A stretch of DNA of 53,599 nt from Candidatus Babelota bacterium (GTDB taxonomy: Bacteria > Babelota > Babeliae > Babelales > Babelaceae), in NCBI GenBank assembly GCA_013288045.1, contig JABDCP010000005.1, positions 1 to 53,599 of the forward strand. The letters are read 5' to 3'. A program made the position numbers and the translations under genes. The notes under the pieces are model-generated. The model did not search any database. It was not told the origin of the DNA and worked only from the letters and a program-made list of their open reading frames with translations. Shown piece by piece: positions 25,537 through 34,235 of this stretch (the stretch's first letter is position 1; every line of letters begins with the position of its first letter).

Positions 25537-25689
25537 ATGAACCCGAATAATATTAAACCCAAGAAGAAGCATCGTAGAACGGTTTTTTCGTCAAAAAAGA
25601 TCCATATGACCCCAAAAGAGCATATGGATACTCAAAAGTTGACGAAGGGGAGCTTTGATGGGAAGCGTTGGGTTCCTTACGACAAATAA
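25537..25689 (+). CDS. small basic protein, 50 aa
   Basis: AAGAGG at 25525-25530 is well placed before ATG 25537. The product starts MNPNNIKPKKKHRRTVF and ends DGKRWVPYDK; it is strongly basic and has no signal peptide. With a promoter and ribosome binding site in order it is likely a real gene, despite overlapping the 3' end of pgk by 13 bases on the opposite strand. The basic N-terminus suggests nucleic-acid binding or a ribosome-associated role, which is inference only. Confidence 0.55.
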   Translation: MNPNNIKPKKKHRRTVFSSKKIHMTPKEHMDTQKLTKGSFDGKRWVPYDK

Positions 25690-26846
25690 CGGAGCCCGGG
25701 AAGGGTTCCTGAAAGAATATAGTGGAGTGTAGTTCCACCACCGGTTGAACAGAAGGTAAAGTGCTGTTCAAGACCGAACAACTTAACTGCTGCAACTGAT
25801 TCCCCCCCGCCAACAACACTTACGGTGTTCGATTGGACGATCGCTTGCAGCAGTTTCTTTAATGGCTCTAACGTATCTGGTCTTTCAAAAAAACCCATCG
25901 GTCCATTAAAAAATAGCGAAGCTGCTGTGCCAATCTCACGAATGCAGTGCTCTAAAGACTCAGGTCCCAGTGCAATACCCATCTGTCCTTCAGCAATCTT
26001 TGAGGTGATCGATAAAGGTCCCGATAGGTCCTTTGATCCGACCATGAAATCCGTAGGCATAAGGAGTTTTCCCTTACTGTGGGAAGCTTTTGCAAGGATC
26101 TTTTGTGCAAGAGGCACGAGGTTGTCATCTACAAGAGACGAACCCACTGAAATACCCTGGGCTTTCATAAACGTAAAAGCAAGCGGTGGAAGCAGTATTA
26201 CGGTATCTGCAAGATCGAGTGCCTGATCTACTGCCGGAAGTTTCTCCTGTATCTTTGCTCCACCCATAATCATAATAAAGGGCCTTTTGGGAGGACGCAA
26301 TTGATTCAGGGCTTGTAGCTCTTGTTCAACAAGTAGACCAATAGTCTTATCTTCTTGAGAATAGAGTTCGGGTAGCAGGGTAATTGAGGTATCTTCATTT
26401 TCAAGAGCGCCCCAGGCATCATTAACATAATAGTCACCAAGTTGCCGAAGCTCCTGAGCGAACGCAGGGATGCCATCTTTTTCTCCAGGAGAAAAGCGTA
26501 AATTCTCAAGAAGGAGCAGCGTACCAGGTGTAAGCTGAGAGACTTCCTTATGGGCATCACTCAACGTAGGTGCCCACGTTATTGAGTACCCCTGTTCCTT
26601 GAACCAGCCAACCAGATATTTTGTTGAGAGCTGCTCTTCATAGCCTTTTGGACGTCCTCTATGGGTGCCGATACAGATGCAGCTTTGTTTTTTGATAAGG
26701 AGATCAAGAGTTGGTCGTAGCTTTTCAAGACGAAACGTATCTATGATCGTAGTGCCCACACAGGGCACATTAAGATCGGCGCGGAGAAATACTTTTCTGT
26801 TGGTAAGATCAACTTCAGTAAGTGCTGAATGAAGAACTGGGGTCAT
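25677..26846 (-). CDS. pgk: phosphoglycerate kinase (divergent)
   Basis: Glycolytic enzyme transferring phosphate between 1,3-bisphosphoglycerate and ADP. ATG 26846 overlaps the stop of the upstream permease gene (ATGA), which indicates translational coupling; the longer frame upstream lies inside that gene. The 389-aa protein keeps RADLNVP, THRGRPKG, ENLRF, MIMGGAKIQEKL, NGPMGFFE, VVGGGESVAA and STGGGTTLHYI. The segment normally reading NDAFGTAHRAHAS is NDAWGALENEDTS here, so a conserved His-Arg pair of the substrate pocket is missing. The remaining motifs make function likely but altered kinetics possible. Confidence 0.93.
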   Translation of the reverse strand: MTPVLHSALTEVDLTNRKVFLRADLNVPCVGTTIIDTFRLEKLRPTLDLLIKKQSCICIGTHRGRPKGYEEQLSTKYLVGWFKEQGYSITWAPTLSDAHKEVSQLTPGTLLLLENLRFSPGEKDGIPAFAQELRQLGDYYVNDAWGALENEDTSITLLPELYSQEDKTIGLLVEQELQALNQLRPPKRPFIMIMGGAKIQEKLPAVDQALDLADTVILLPPLAFTFMKAQGISVGSSLVDDNLVPLAQKILAKASHSKGKLLMPTDFMVGSKDLSGPLSITSKIAEGQMGIALGPESLEHCIREIGTAASLFFNGPMGFFERPDTLEPLKKLLQAIVQSNTVSVVGGGESVAAVKLFGLEQHFTFCSTGGGTTLHYILSGTLPGLRYLS

Positions 26847-28087
26847 ACGCCAAGTCCCTTTAATATGCGTGAGATGCGCATCGTTTGCAAAGAGCTGTTT
26901 GGAAATAGTCCTGCACATAAGCTCACAAAGAGAGCAAAGAGAGCTACCGCGGCAACTATGGTCATATCAAGAGTGGCTGGTACGTGGCTGACATAATACA
27001 CATCAGGAAGTTTAATCAGGGGATAGGTATTTAAGAGCCAGGTGCAAAACGCGGCGAGTAGGATTCCACAGAAAGTAGCTGAACAGGTAATAAGTGTTGC
27101 TATCCATAAAAATACTTCTCTGATTGCTCTATCAGCCATGCCCATAGCTTTTAGAAGTGCAATGTCGACGATCTTATGTTTCGTATACATATAAAGAAGA
27201 GCAATGATGGTGAGGCTCGCAACTAACGTAACGAGCATTAAAATAATCCACATAGCGTAACGTTCGAGTATCAGTGCTGAGATGAGCGGTGGGTAGAGGT
27301 CCTTCCAGGACATCACCTCAAGAGAGAGCCTCTTCTGAAGTGATTGCTGTATCTCAAGGAGGCGTGATTCATCCTTGAGTGCCAATGCCACTTGGGTAAT
27401 CTGTTCAGGATAGAGCTGATTTACCAATGCAAAGGAAGCAACGATGACCTGCTCATCAAAGTCATGGATACCAGTTTTAAAGAGGGCGCCAATAGTTACC
27501 TGCTTGCGTTCAAGGGTAAACGTATCAGAAGATTGATCGGTATCGGCTTGAAATACGAGTGCAACTTGTGAACCAAGCTTCACACCAAGTCGTTGCGCTA
27601 GAGACTCTCCTATCGCTATCGAACTGTCCGTCAAACTGCCCCATGAAGAAGAGAGATTCTCTGTGATCATATCATGGAGGGTACTTACCTGCGCTTCGCT
27701 TGTCGGATCGATTGCCTTGAGTAAGCAAATTGAACTTTCGAGCGAATTTGATTCCTGGCCCTTTGTGCTCGATGCTTGGATCATCACATGATGAAGACTT
27801 GTAGGACTTGATGCGGCAATCGTATCGTTATATTCGGTCGTAAGTACTTCACGAAGCTTTGCATACATAAGAGGTTTTCCTGAAGCATCGATGATCAGGT
27901 CAGAATGCACGCCCTTGAGCTTCTTATGGGTAGCTGCTTCAAATCCTTTCATGATAGCGGCCACTAGTGTTAGAGATCCTGTGCCCAGTACGATGCTGAT
28001 AAAGCAGATGCTGAGCATTGTGGAGATAGCATGCTCTTGCGAGGAACTTTTTAGAAATCGAAATGCAAGTAATAAAGGTAGGCGCAT
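26843..28087 (-). CDS. LolC/LolE-family ABC transporter permease (FtsX-like)
   Basis: The 414-aa protein starts with the family's cytoplasmic/first-helix motif (LAFRFLKSS...ISTMLSICFISIVLGTGSL). A large periplasmic domain spans about residues 50-265, and three C-terminal helices follow with the typical DIALLKAMGMADRAIREVFL loop that contacts the ATPase. AAGGAAAAG precedes ATG 28087. LolCDE extracts lipoproteins from the inner membrane for transport to the outer membrane, so this supports a diderm envelope. The LolD ATPase is not adjacent; instead pgk follows with a 4-base overlap. Confidence 0.88.
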   Translation of the reverse strand: MRLPLLLAFRFLKSSSQEHAISTMLSICFISIVLGTGSLTLVAAIMKGFEAATHKKLKGVHSDLIIDASGKPLMYAKLREVLTTEYNDTIAASSPTSLHHVMIQASSTKGQESNSLESSICLLKAIDPTSEAQVSTLHDMITENLSSSWGSLTDSSIAIGESLAQRLGVKLGSQVALVFQADTDQSSDTFTLERKQVTIGALFKTGIHDFDEQVIVASFALVNQLYPEQITQVALALKDESRLLEIQQSLQKRLSLEVMSWKDLYPPLISALILERYAMWIILMLVTLVASLTIIALLYMYTKHKIVDIALLKAMGMADRAIREVFLWIATLITCSATFCGILLAAFCTWLLNTYPLIKLPDVYYVSHVPATLDMTIVAAVALFALFVSLCAGLFPNSSLQTMRISRILKGLGV

Positions 28088-28167
28088 AAACTTTTCCTTA
28101 AGAGTATTGCAATTTGGGTATAGTATACGACAAACTACTTGATGTAGGAACTGTAGAAAGGAAAACT

Positions 28168-28647
28168 ATGCAGTATCGTATAGCTCTTGGTGCTGACCAT
28201 CGTGGATTTGCATTAAAAGAGCTGCTCCGCCAAAAATCAGCCTTTGGCCAACACACGATCGTCTGGCACGATGAAGGAACCTATTCTCCTGAGCGGACCG
28301 ATTATCCACTATTTGCTCATAAAGTTATTGAGCGTCTTTTGAATAGCGAAGTAGACTTAGCAATTCTGACTTGTGGATCTGGTATAGGAGAAAGTATTGC
28401 CGCAAACCGGTTTACGAAGGTCTATGCCGGTCTTGTATGGCAGCCTGAGGTAGCTCGTATGGCTAAAGAAGATGATAATGTGAATGTCCTTATTTTACCC
28501 GCCGACTATATCACTATAGACACTGCCATTGCTTGCATTGAGGCATGGCTCTCTGCTACATTTAAAGGGGGGCGCTATCAAGAGCGTCTTGCTATGATTG
28601 AGGCCTATCATGAGCAAAAACATGAACAAAAAAAGAAGGAGCGTTAA
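28168..28647 (+). CDS. rpiB: RpiB/LacAB-family sugar-phosphate isomerase
   Basis: Interconverts ribose-5-phosphate and ribulose-5-phosphate in the pentose phosphate pathway. GAAAGGAAAACT precedes ATG 28168, so the in-frame upstream ATG at 28114 is not used. The 159-aa protein has the family N-terminus IALGADHRGFALKE (D10, H11) and the active-site Cys loop CGSGIGES (C69). The usual HNDANVL...GGR stretch is changed to EDDNVNVLILPADYI, so the phosphate-binding arginine there is lost. A charged tail (HEQKHEQKKKER) is added. It is divergently transcribed from the permease-pgk pair. Confidence 0.9.
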   Translation: MQYRIALGADHRGFALKELLRQKSAFGQHTIVWHDEGTYSPERTDYPLFAHKVIERLLNSEVDLAILTCGSGIGESIAANRFTKVYAGLVWQPEVARMAKEDDNVNVLILPADYITIDTAIACIEAWLSATFKGGRYQERLAMIEAYHEQKHEQKKKER

Positions 28648-28662
28648 GCTCCTCCTTTTTTT
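28638..28662 (+). terminator. rho-independent terminator overlapping the rpiB stop
   Basis: GGAGC (28638-28642) and GCTCC (28648-28652) flank a 5-base loop, followed by TCC and seven T. The stem includes the stop codon. It separates convergent genes. Confidence 0.75.
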
Positions 28663-28679
28663 GTTCTCTGAAAGTTATT

Positions 28680-29222
28680 TTAAGCGCCTCGTACGAACCT
28701 TGGGTTTTCATTGGTTAGTACTGTTCTTGGGTTTTCATTGACGGGCAGTTCATTAACTGCTTGTGCAATTTTCTCTGCAGTTTCGATTGCCTTCTTAGAC
28801 TTTTCATCTTCTTTAGTGCTATCTTTATAGAGCTTAATAGCGCTGTCTAAAAGTTTTGCAATGGAAACTAAAAACAATGCAGATGATTTCCATGATTTGC
28901 CGTTAGTATCTACCCACTGATCATAGGCATCCCATCCCATTGCGCCTACTGCGAGCGCAGTTACTACAACCGCTGCACCATCAAGAGAAAGAAGCACTGA
29001 ATCTTTATTGCCATATTCACTTTTTCTTTTTTCAATCATCTGTTTGGCAAGTAGCGAGTAGCTTTGCTGGACGTTTCTATTGACAGAATAATCAGTATTA
29101 TTGAGCGTTTTGAGTACATCAAGCTTTCCTTCTTCAATAGCATCCTTAATGAAGTCAGCTTTTGCTGACAGGGAGCTAATAGAAAGGAGCGCAAGAGTCG
29201 CTGCACACAGTGTTTTCTTCAT
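28680..29222 (-). CDS. secreted protein with membrane helix, unknown function
   Basis: AAGGAATACT precedes ATG 29222, giving 180 aa; the longer frame starts within the upstream region. The signal peptide (MKKTLCAATLALLSISSLSA) is followed by an ankyrin-like helix pair (FIKDAIEEGKLDVLKTLNN), a hydrophobic helix (LDGAAVVVTALAVGAMG) and a Lys/Glu-rich tail. The tail ends with the short repeat NENPR (twice, also visible as a repeated CTTGGGTTTTCATTG in the DNA). A reverse-strand TATAAT (29256-29261) could be its -10 box. No family assigned. Confidence 0.7.
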   Translation of the reverse strand: MKKTLCAATLALLSISSLSAKADFIKDAIEEGKLDVLKTLNNTDYSVNRNVQQSYSLLAKQMIEKRKSEYGNKDSVLLSLDGAAVVVTALAVGAMGWDAYDQWVDTNGKSWKSSALFLVSIAKLLDSAIKLYKDSTKEDEKSKKAIETAEKIAQAVNELPVNENPRTVLTNENPRFVRGA

Positions 29223-29555
29223 AGTATTCCTTAGATTGGAGTTGTACATATACTTATTATACAAGTGTACCTGGTTCATTTTTTTTTTCACCTGGTCACC
29301 ACATTTCGAGCCTTAGTGTAACGCAAATTTATTGATTTTCCAGTCTTTTTTTTTACGCTGATGAGGTTTTAGATATTTCTGTACTTCTCAGTCCATTTTT
29401 CACCTAGCTCATAAGATGGTGCAATGGCGTATATTCTCATAAAAGCCCCCTGGTGATTCATTTTACTCTTTGCACCACTCTGAGTATACTACCCTCTAGG
29501 GTAAGAACCATAGATGTTCTTCTGATCAACGTACAAATTTTGTTAAAGGACTTTC

Positions 29556-31019
29556 ATGAATACACTGAGAAAATCGATCTTTATCATAGGCCTCCTCGCT
29601 GCCGGTATTGCAGGTGCTTTATGGTATAAGTCCTCCTTTCAAAAGGCAGCTATTTCACTGGAAGCTCTTAAGGATAAGAGGAATATTGTGCCCATTGCCA
29701 TTATAGGATCTGGGCCTGCTGGTCTCAATGCAGCTCTCTATGGTGCACGAGCTGGGTTGTATACCGTTGTTTTTGAAGGGAAAGCTCCTGGAGGGCAGCT
29801 TGTAGGTACCTCCTATGTCGAGAACTGGCCCGGTATTCCTAAGATGCTCGGAGCTCAGCTTGTTGAACAAAATAAGCTGCAAGCAACTACGTTTGGCGCT
29901 CTTATGGTTCCTGAAACGATTGCAGAGGTCGATTTCTCGGTATGGCCTTATATTCTAAGGACCGAAGATGGTCAAGAAGTAGGGGCTTTAACGGTCATTA
30001 TCGCGACGGGCTCTAATCCTCGCAGACTTAGTGAAACAGGTGTTGTGAAGGGCGAATCAGAGTATTGGGGCTATGGCGTATCGAGTTGTGCCATCTGTGA
30101 TGCACCTTTTTATAAAGGGAAAAGGGTTGTTATTATAGGGGGTGGTGATTCCGCCATTGAAGAGGCGACTTTATTAACTGCCTATGCAGATAAGGTGACC
30201 ATACTCGTTCGTGGAACGCAGTTGCGTGCTGCAGCTGTTATGCAAGCACGGCTTAAGGATAATCCAAAAATTAACGTACTCTTCCATACTAAAGTGTCTG
30301 AAGTTCTTGGAGATGGTAAGGTGGTGACCGGTGTTCGCCTTACAGATACCCAAGAGAACAAGAGCTACGATCTTGAAACCGACGGTGTGTTCCTTGCCAT
30401 AGGGCATTTACCCAATACAGCTCTCTTTAAAAAATCTATAACGCTTGATAAACTTGGTTATATCACGTTAAAAGATCGATCCCAAAGAACGAATCTGCCA
30501 GGCGTTTTTGCAGCAGGTGATGTGGCAGACCCTCGTTACCGTCAAGCAGGAGTCGCAGCAGGTGATGGTATTAAGGCAGCTCTTGAAGCGATAGAGTTTC
30601 TTCAGGAACATGGCTTTACGGGTACGGTAGCTCAGAAGCTTGAAAAAAACTATTATGATTCAACTCCTGAGGCGAATCTTATCGATCTTACCCCAGTAAC
30701 CTCGGCACGACAGTTTGATGATCTTGCCTCAAAAAACAGTTGGGTTGTGGCCGAGATAGGTGCTGAAAACTGTGCAAGTTGCAGTACCTTGCTTCCTATA
30801 GTGCGCTCCGTAGGCACAAAGCTTGCTGATAAGGCAAAGTTTATCTATATCGACTTGACCGAGCAACCTAAAGATCTCATTCAACGTTTTAAACTGACCT
30901 CTGTTCCTGCAATTCTCATCTTCAAGCAAGGAGCACTCATAGCACGTTACGATCAGCAGCTCTTTTCAAAACGTGAGCTCTACACTATTCTCACCGCGCT
31001 CATTGCAGAAAAGGTTTAA
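29556..31019 (+). CDS. membrane-anchored thioredoxin reductase-thioredoxin fusion
   Basis: AAAGGACTTTC precedes ATG 29556. Residues 7-24 form an N-terminal membrane helix. Residues 44-355 are a low-molecular-weight thioredoxin reductase with the FAD motif GSGPAG (51-56), the redox pair C178-A-I-C181-D, the NADPH motif GGGDSA (195-200) and the second FAD motif GVFAAGDV. Residues 380-487 are a thioredoxin fold with C406-A-S-C409 instead of the usual CGPC, and the cis-proline segment SVPAILIF. Fusion lets the reductase reduce its own thioredoxin; such fusions are known in a few bacteria (e.g. Mycobacterium leprae). The membrane helix is the unusual part. NADPH need implies the enzyme domain faces the cytosol. 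Confidence 0.93.
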   Translation: MNTLRKSIFIIGLLAAGIAGALWYKSSFQKAAISLEALKDKRNIVPIAIIGSGPAGLNAALYGARAGLYTVVFEGKAPGGQLVGTSYVENWPGIPKMLGAQLVEQNKLQATTFGALMVPETIAEVDFSVWPYILRTEDGQEVGALTVIIATGSNPRRLSETGVVKGESEYWGYGVSSCAICDAPFYKGKRVVIIGGGDSAIEEATLLTAYADKVTILVRGTQLRAAAVMQARLKDNPKINVLFHTKVSEVLGDGKVVTGVRLTDTQENKSYDLETDGVFLAIGHLPNTALFKKSITLDKLGYITLKDRSQRTNLPGVFAAGDVADPRYRQAGVAAGDGIKAALEAIEFLQEHGFTGTVAQKLEKNYYDSTPEANLIDLTPVTSARQFDDLASKNSWVVAEIGAENCASCSTLLPIVRSVGTKLADKAKFIYIDLTEQPKDLIQRFKLTSVPAILIFKQGALIARYDQQLFSKRELYTILTALIAEKV

Positions 31020-31283
31020 AAGAACTTTCAGATTGAAGGCGCTCCTTAAATCGGCTTGAATGTACCTATGGGTTCATCAGCTCTGAACTTGAGCTTGTAT
31101 TCCTTTTGTCCCTAACACTGAAATGCATTGGTGTACTCTTTTTTCTTAAAAACTCTGACTGTGACGTGTTTTGCGCCCCATTTAGAAGCCTTAAAAAAAC
31201 TAAGTGCCTAGTATTGCAATTTGCAATTTAAAAGTGATACTCTTAATCATGCGTATGGTTTTGTATGGGGTGAAGGAGCATCG

Positions 31284-32375
31284 ATGTTTGGCAAAATGAT
31301 GCTTATGTTTAGCATAACTGGCCTGGTAATGGCGGCATCTGGTAAAGGGCCGGTGGTTAATGTATGTGATAGTAAGCTGAAGGGTAGTAAATTACTTGAT
31401 GGGGTTACCGAAGAGTGTGTTACTTTCTTTTCTCGTGAAAGTCTCGATTCAGATAAGGAGTTGGCAAGAAAAGGGGTGGTGATTAAGCGACCAAACGCGA
31501 AGGCGACCGTGTTAATTTGTCATGGCTTTAAGTGTGATAAGTATGATGTAAGCTTTTTGCATATGCTCTTTAATGAGTACAATAGCATGGCGTTTGATTT
31601 TAGGGCACATGGTGAAGATAAGGAGGGGCAGTGTTGCACCTTTGGAAGAGATGAATCCTACGACGTCATTGCAGCAGCTGAGTATATAAAAAATGACCCC
31701 GAGCTTAAAAAAGTACCTCTTATTGCTTATGGATTTTCAATGGGAGCTTCTGCAGCTATTATAGCTCAGGCTCGTGAGCGAGATCTTTTTGATGCGATGA
31801 TTCTCGATTGTCCCTTCGATTCAAGTGATAAGTTGTTAGATCGGGGACTTGCCCAACTGAAAGTTTCTGTGTTTGGGTATGAAATGCCGATGCCCGGCTC
31901 TGGCTGGTTAAAAAGCTATGGCTATAGTCCCTATGTCCAGACGGCTCTTAAAAACATCTTAAAGACCTTTACAAATTTTGGGGCAGAAGACATTGTCGTT
32001 AACTTTGTGCCAGTCTATCCAGAAGAGGCGATAAAATATGTTGAGATTCCCTGCTTTTTTATCGGGTGTATTAATGATTCAAAAGCTCCTGAAGAGGCAG
32101 TACTGAAGGTGTATGAAGGAGCGAAAGGATTTAAGCGTTGCTGGATAGATACTGATGGCAGAAAGCATTACGATACTATCTTTAGACAGATGCACCAATA
32201 CTTTTATAAGGTCGATCGTTTTATTAAGATCATTTTAGATGGCTCCTATAAGAAAAAGGTACCAGCTAAGATCAGAAAAGATAAACCGGAGTGTATTCTG
32301 ACTCCAGGTACCACTACGACACCTACTTTTTCAAAAGGGAATCCTAAGAAAAATCCTTTAGGCAAACGTTTGTAA
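31284..32375 (+). CDS. secreted alpha/beta hydrolase
   Basis: GAAGGAGCATCG precedes ATG 31284, which opens a 363-aa protein with a signal peptide (MMLMFSITGLVMAASG); the longer frame upstream is not needed. The alpha/beta-hydrolase fold is clear: VLICHGF (oxyanion strand), MAFDFRAHG, the nucleophile elbow GFSMGAS (S152), acid D265 (CINDSKAPEEA) and a histidine in DGRKHYDTIF (H295). The sequence style is close to the FrsA/BAAT-like peptidase-esterase group. The Lys-rich C-terminal tail lacks a helix. Substrate unknown. Export fits a role outside the cell. Confidence 0.85.
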   Translation: MFGKMMLMFSITGLVMAASGKGPVVNVCDSKLKGSKLLDGVTEECVTFFSRESLDSDKELARKGVVIKRPNAKATVLICHGFKCDKYDVSFLHMLFNEYNSMAFDFRAHGEDKEGQCCTFGRDESYDVIAAAEYIKNDPELKKVPLIAYGFSMGASAAIIAQARERDLFDAMILDCPFDSSDKLLDRGLAQLKVSVFGYEMPMPGSGWLKSYGYSPYVQTALKNILKTFTNFGAEDIVVNFVPVYPEEAIKYVEIPCFFIGCINDSKAPEEAVLKVYEGAKGFKRCWIDTDGRKHYDTIFRQMHQYFYKVDRFIKIILDGSYKKKVPAKIRKDKPECILTPGTTTTPTFSKGNPKKNPLGKRL

Positions 32376-32634
32376 GTCTGTCTCCCAGCATAGGTGAGAA
32401 AGCAGTGAGCATCAGCAAAAAGAGTGCATACCTCATGAGTATGAGAATTGTTAAGCAGACATTCTCATAAAGACATAATCTTGAAAATCAAAAGTATCCG
32501 TTTCTTTGCAACATTTACAAGTTAGCATGCATCTGTGTAGGTTGCTTGAAAGAGTTTCATCTCATTAAAAAAATCCTCCCATCAGAGTTCTCTTGTGGTA
32601 TACTTTAAAAAAAGATACCGATGAAAGGCCCTCT

Positions 32635-34161
32635 ATGATACAGATTTCTCTTGTTACCAATGACATTATCGATCGTTCCTCTGATGCATATGTATTTTTC
32701 TGTCGTCATGATTTTGACTTTGCACGTCTGTCTGCTACAGCAGGACACCTGTATGCTCCCTACGAGCAAGCAGTGAAGGAACGGGGCTTTACCGGTAAGG
32801 CAGGAAGTTCTCTGATATTAAATGGTGTCTATAAAGGAAAAGCGGTCTACCTTGTTTTTCTCGGGCTTGGCGATATGCCTCATAAAAAGCCTGGGGGAAG
32901 CATCGAAGTATACCGTCGAGCTCTTGGAAGGCTGATACGCTTAGCTGAAGGCCATAAATTTTCTAGTTTTACCTTTGATTTACCAGATCCTGCAGTGCTT
33001 AATCTTTCGTATCGCCACCTTGCTGAAGAGACCTCTACCTTTCTTCATAAAGCTTCCTACCATTTTGATCAGTTCATTACGAACAAAGAGCGTACTTATC
33101 ACTGGTCAATGAATGCAGTAATAGGAGCTCCTAAAAACTATGAAGCTGAAGTACAAGAAGGTCTTAACCGAGGTCTCTGCTTTGCAGATGCGCTCACGTT
33201 AGCACGGACCTGGTGTGATATGCCTCCTTCACATCTTCCTCCGGCGACCCTTGCAAAAGAAGCTGTCGCAAAGGCAAAAGAGTATGGCTTGACGACTACC
33301 ATTCTTGATAAGAAGCAGATTGACAAGTTGGGGATGGGTGGCATTGAAGGGGTTTGTCGTGGGTCGGTCAATGAACCATGCATGGTAATTATCGAATATA
33401 AAGCGGCAAAAAAAGATGCTCCAACTATTGCTCTTGTAGGTAAAGGAGTAACATTTGATACCGGTGGACTCTGTATTAAACCTGCTGCAAGTATGCTTAC
33501 TATGAAAGATGATATGGCTGGTGCTGCGGTGGTTCTCGCAACCATGAACGTGATAGCACAATTAAAGCCTGATGTGAATGTGGTTGCCTTAGCACCCCTC
33601 GTTGAAAACATGCCAAGCGGATCTGCAATAAAGCCGGGTGACGTTCTCAAGACGTACAATGGAAAAACAATAGAAGTAATCGATACCGATGCAGAAGGGC
33701 GTCTTATTTTAGCTGATGCACTTGCGTATGCTGCTGATGTCTATAAGCCAGTAGCTATGATCGACTTAGCCACGCTTACAGGAGCGATAGGTGTTGCACT
33801 TGGTGTGTATTATGCAGGCCTTTTTTCCCAGCATGATGAACTTGCTGAGCGGGTTATTGATTCTTCCATACGAACGGGAGATCAAGTATGGCGCCTGCCT
33901 CTTGATGATGACTATATTCCTGCGATCATCTCTGACATTGCCGATGTAAAAAACATTGGCGATAGAAAATATTTGGGATCTTCAATTACTGCAGCGCTCT
34001 TTCTCAAAGAGTTTACAGGCGAAACTCCTTGGGTGCATCTTGATATTGCCTCGGTAGCCTTTGGAGTACCCGATCTTTCGTACCTTCGATCAGGTGCAAC
34101 AGGATTTGGCATTCGTTTGTTAACCGATCTTGTTATGCAGTGGAAACCTTTTAAAGGATGA
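32635..34161 (+). CDS. pepA: leucyl aminopeptidase, M17 family
   Basis: Two-metal aminopeptidase that removes N-terminal residues from peptides in the cytosol. AAAGG before ATG 32635 sets the start (508 aa). The C-terminal catalytic domain has ALVGKGVTFDTGG, MKDDMAGAA and the family signature as DTDAEGRL (350-357; consensus N-T-D-A-E-G-R-L). The metal ligands Lys, Asp and Glu are all present. For a host-dependent cell that imports peptides such an enzyme is expected. A TATACT lies 31 bases upstream, without a clear -35 box. Confidence 0.95.
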   Translation: MIQISLVTNDIIDRSSDAYVFFCRHDFDFARLSATAGHLYAPYEQAVKERGFTGKAGSSLILNGVYKGKAVYLVFLGLGDMPHKKPGGSIEVYRRALGRLIRLAEGHKFSSFTFDLPDPAVLNLSYRHLAEETSTFLHKASYHFDQFITNKERTYHWSMNAVIGAPKNYEAEVQEGLNRGLCFADALTLARTWCDMPPSHLPPATLAKEAVAKAKEYGLTTTILDKKQIDKLGMGGIEGVCRGSVNEPCMVIIEYKAAKKDAPTIALVGKGVTFDTGGLCIKPAASMLTMKDDMAGAAVVLATMNVIAQLKPDVNVVALAPLVENMPSGSAIKPGDVLKTYNGKTIEVIDTDAEGRLILADALAYAADVYKPVAMIDLATLTGAIGVALGVYYAGLFSQHDELAERVIDSSIRTGDQVWRLPLDDDYIPAIISDIADVKNIGDRKYLGSSITAALFLKEFTGETPWVHLDIASVAFGVPDLSYLRSGATGFGIRLLTDLVMQWKPFKG

Positions 34162-34235
34162 TTCTTTATTGTGAGAACTCTTGCAGATCGTATTGAGGAT
34201 AGAGTAGAGTATACCTCATACAAGGGGGCTCTCTC

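Noticed and set aside
25825-26226. 133-codon forward frame inside pgk
   Set aside because: It is antisense to conserved pgk motifs, so it is a shadow frame.
33138-33659. 173-codon reverse frame inside the aminopeptidase gene
   Set aside because: Antisense to the catalytic domain of pepA, with no start signals.
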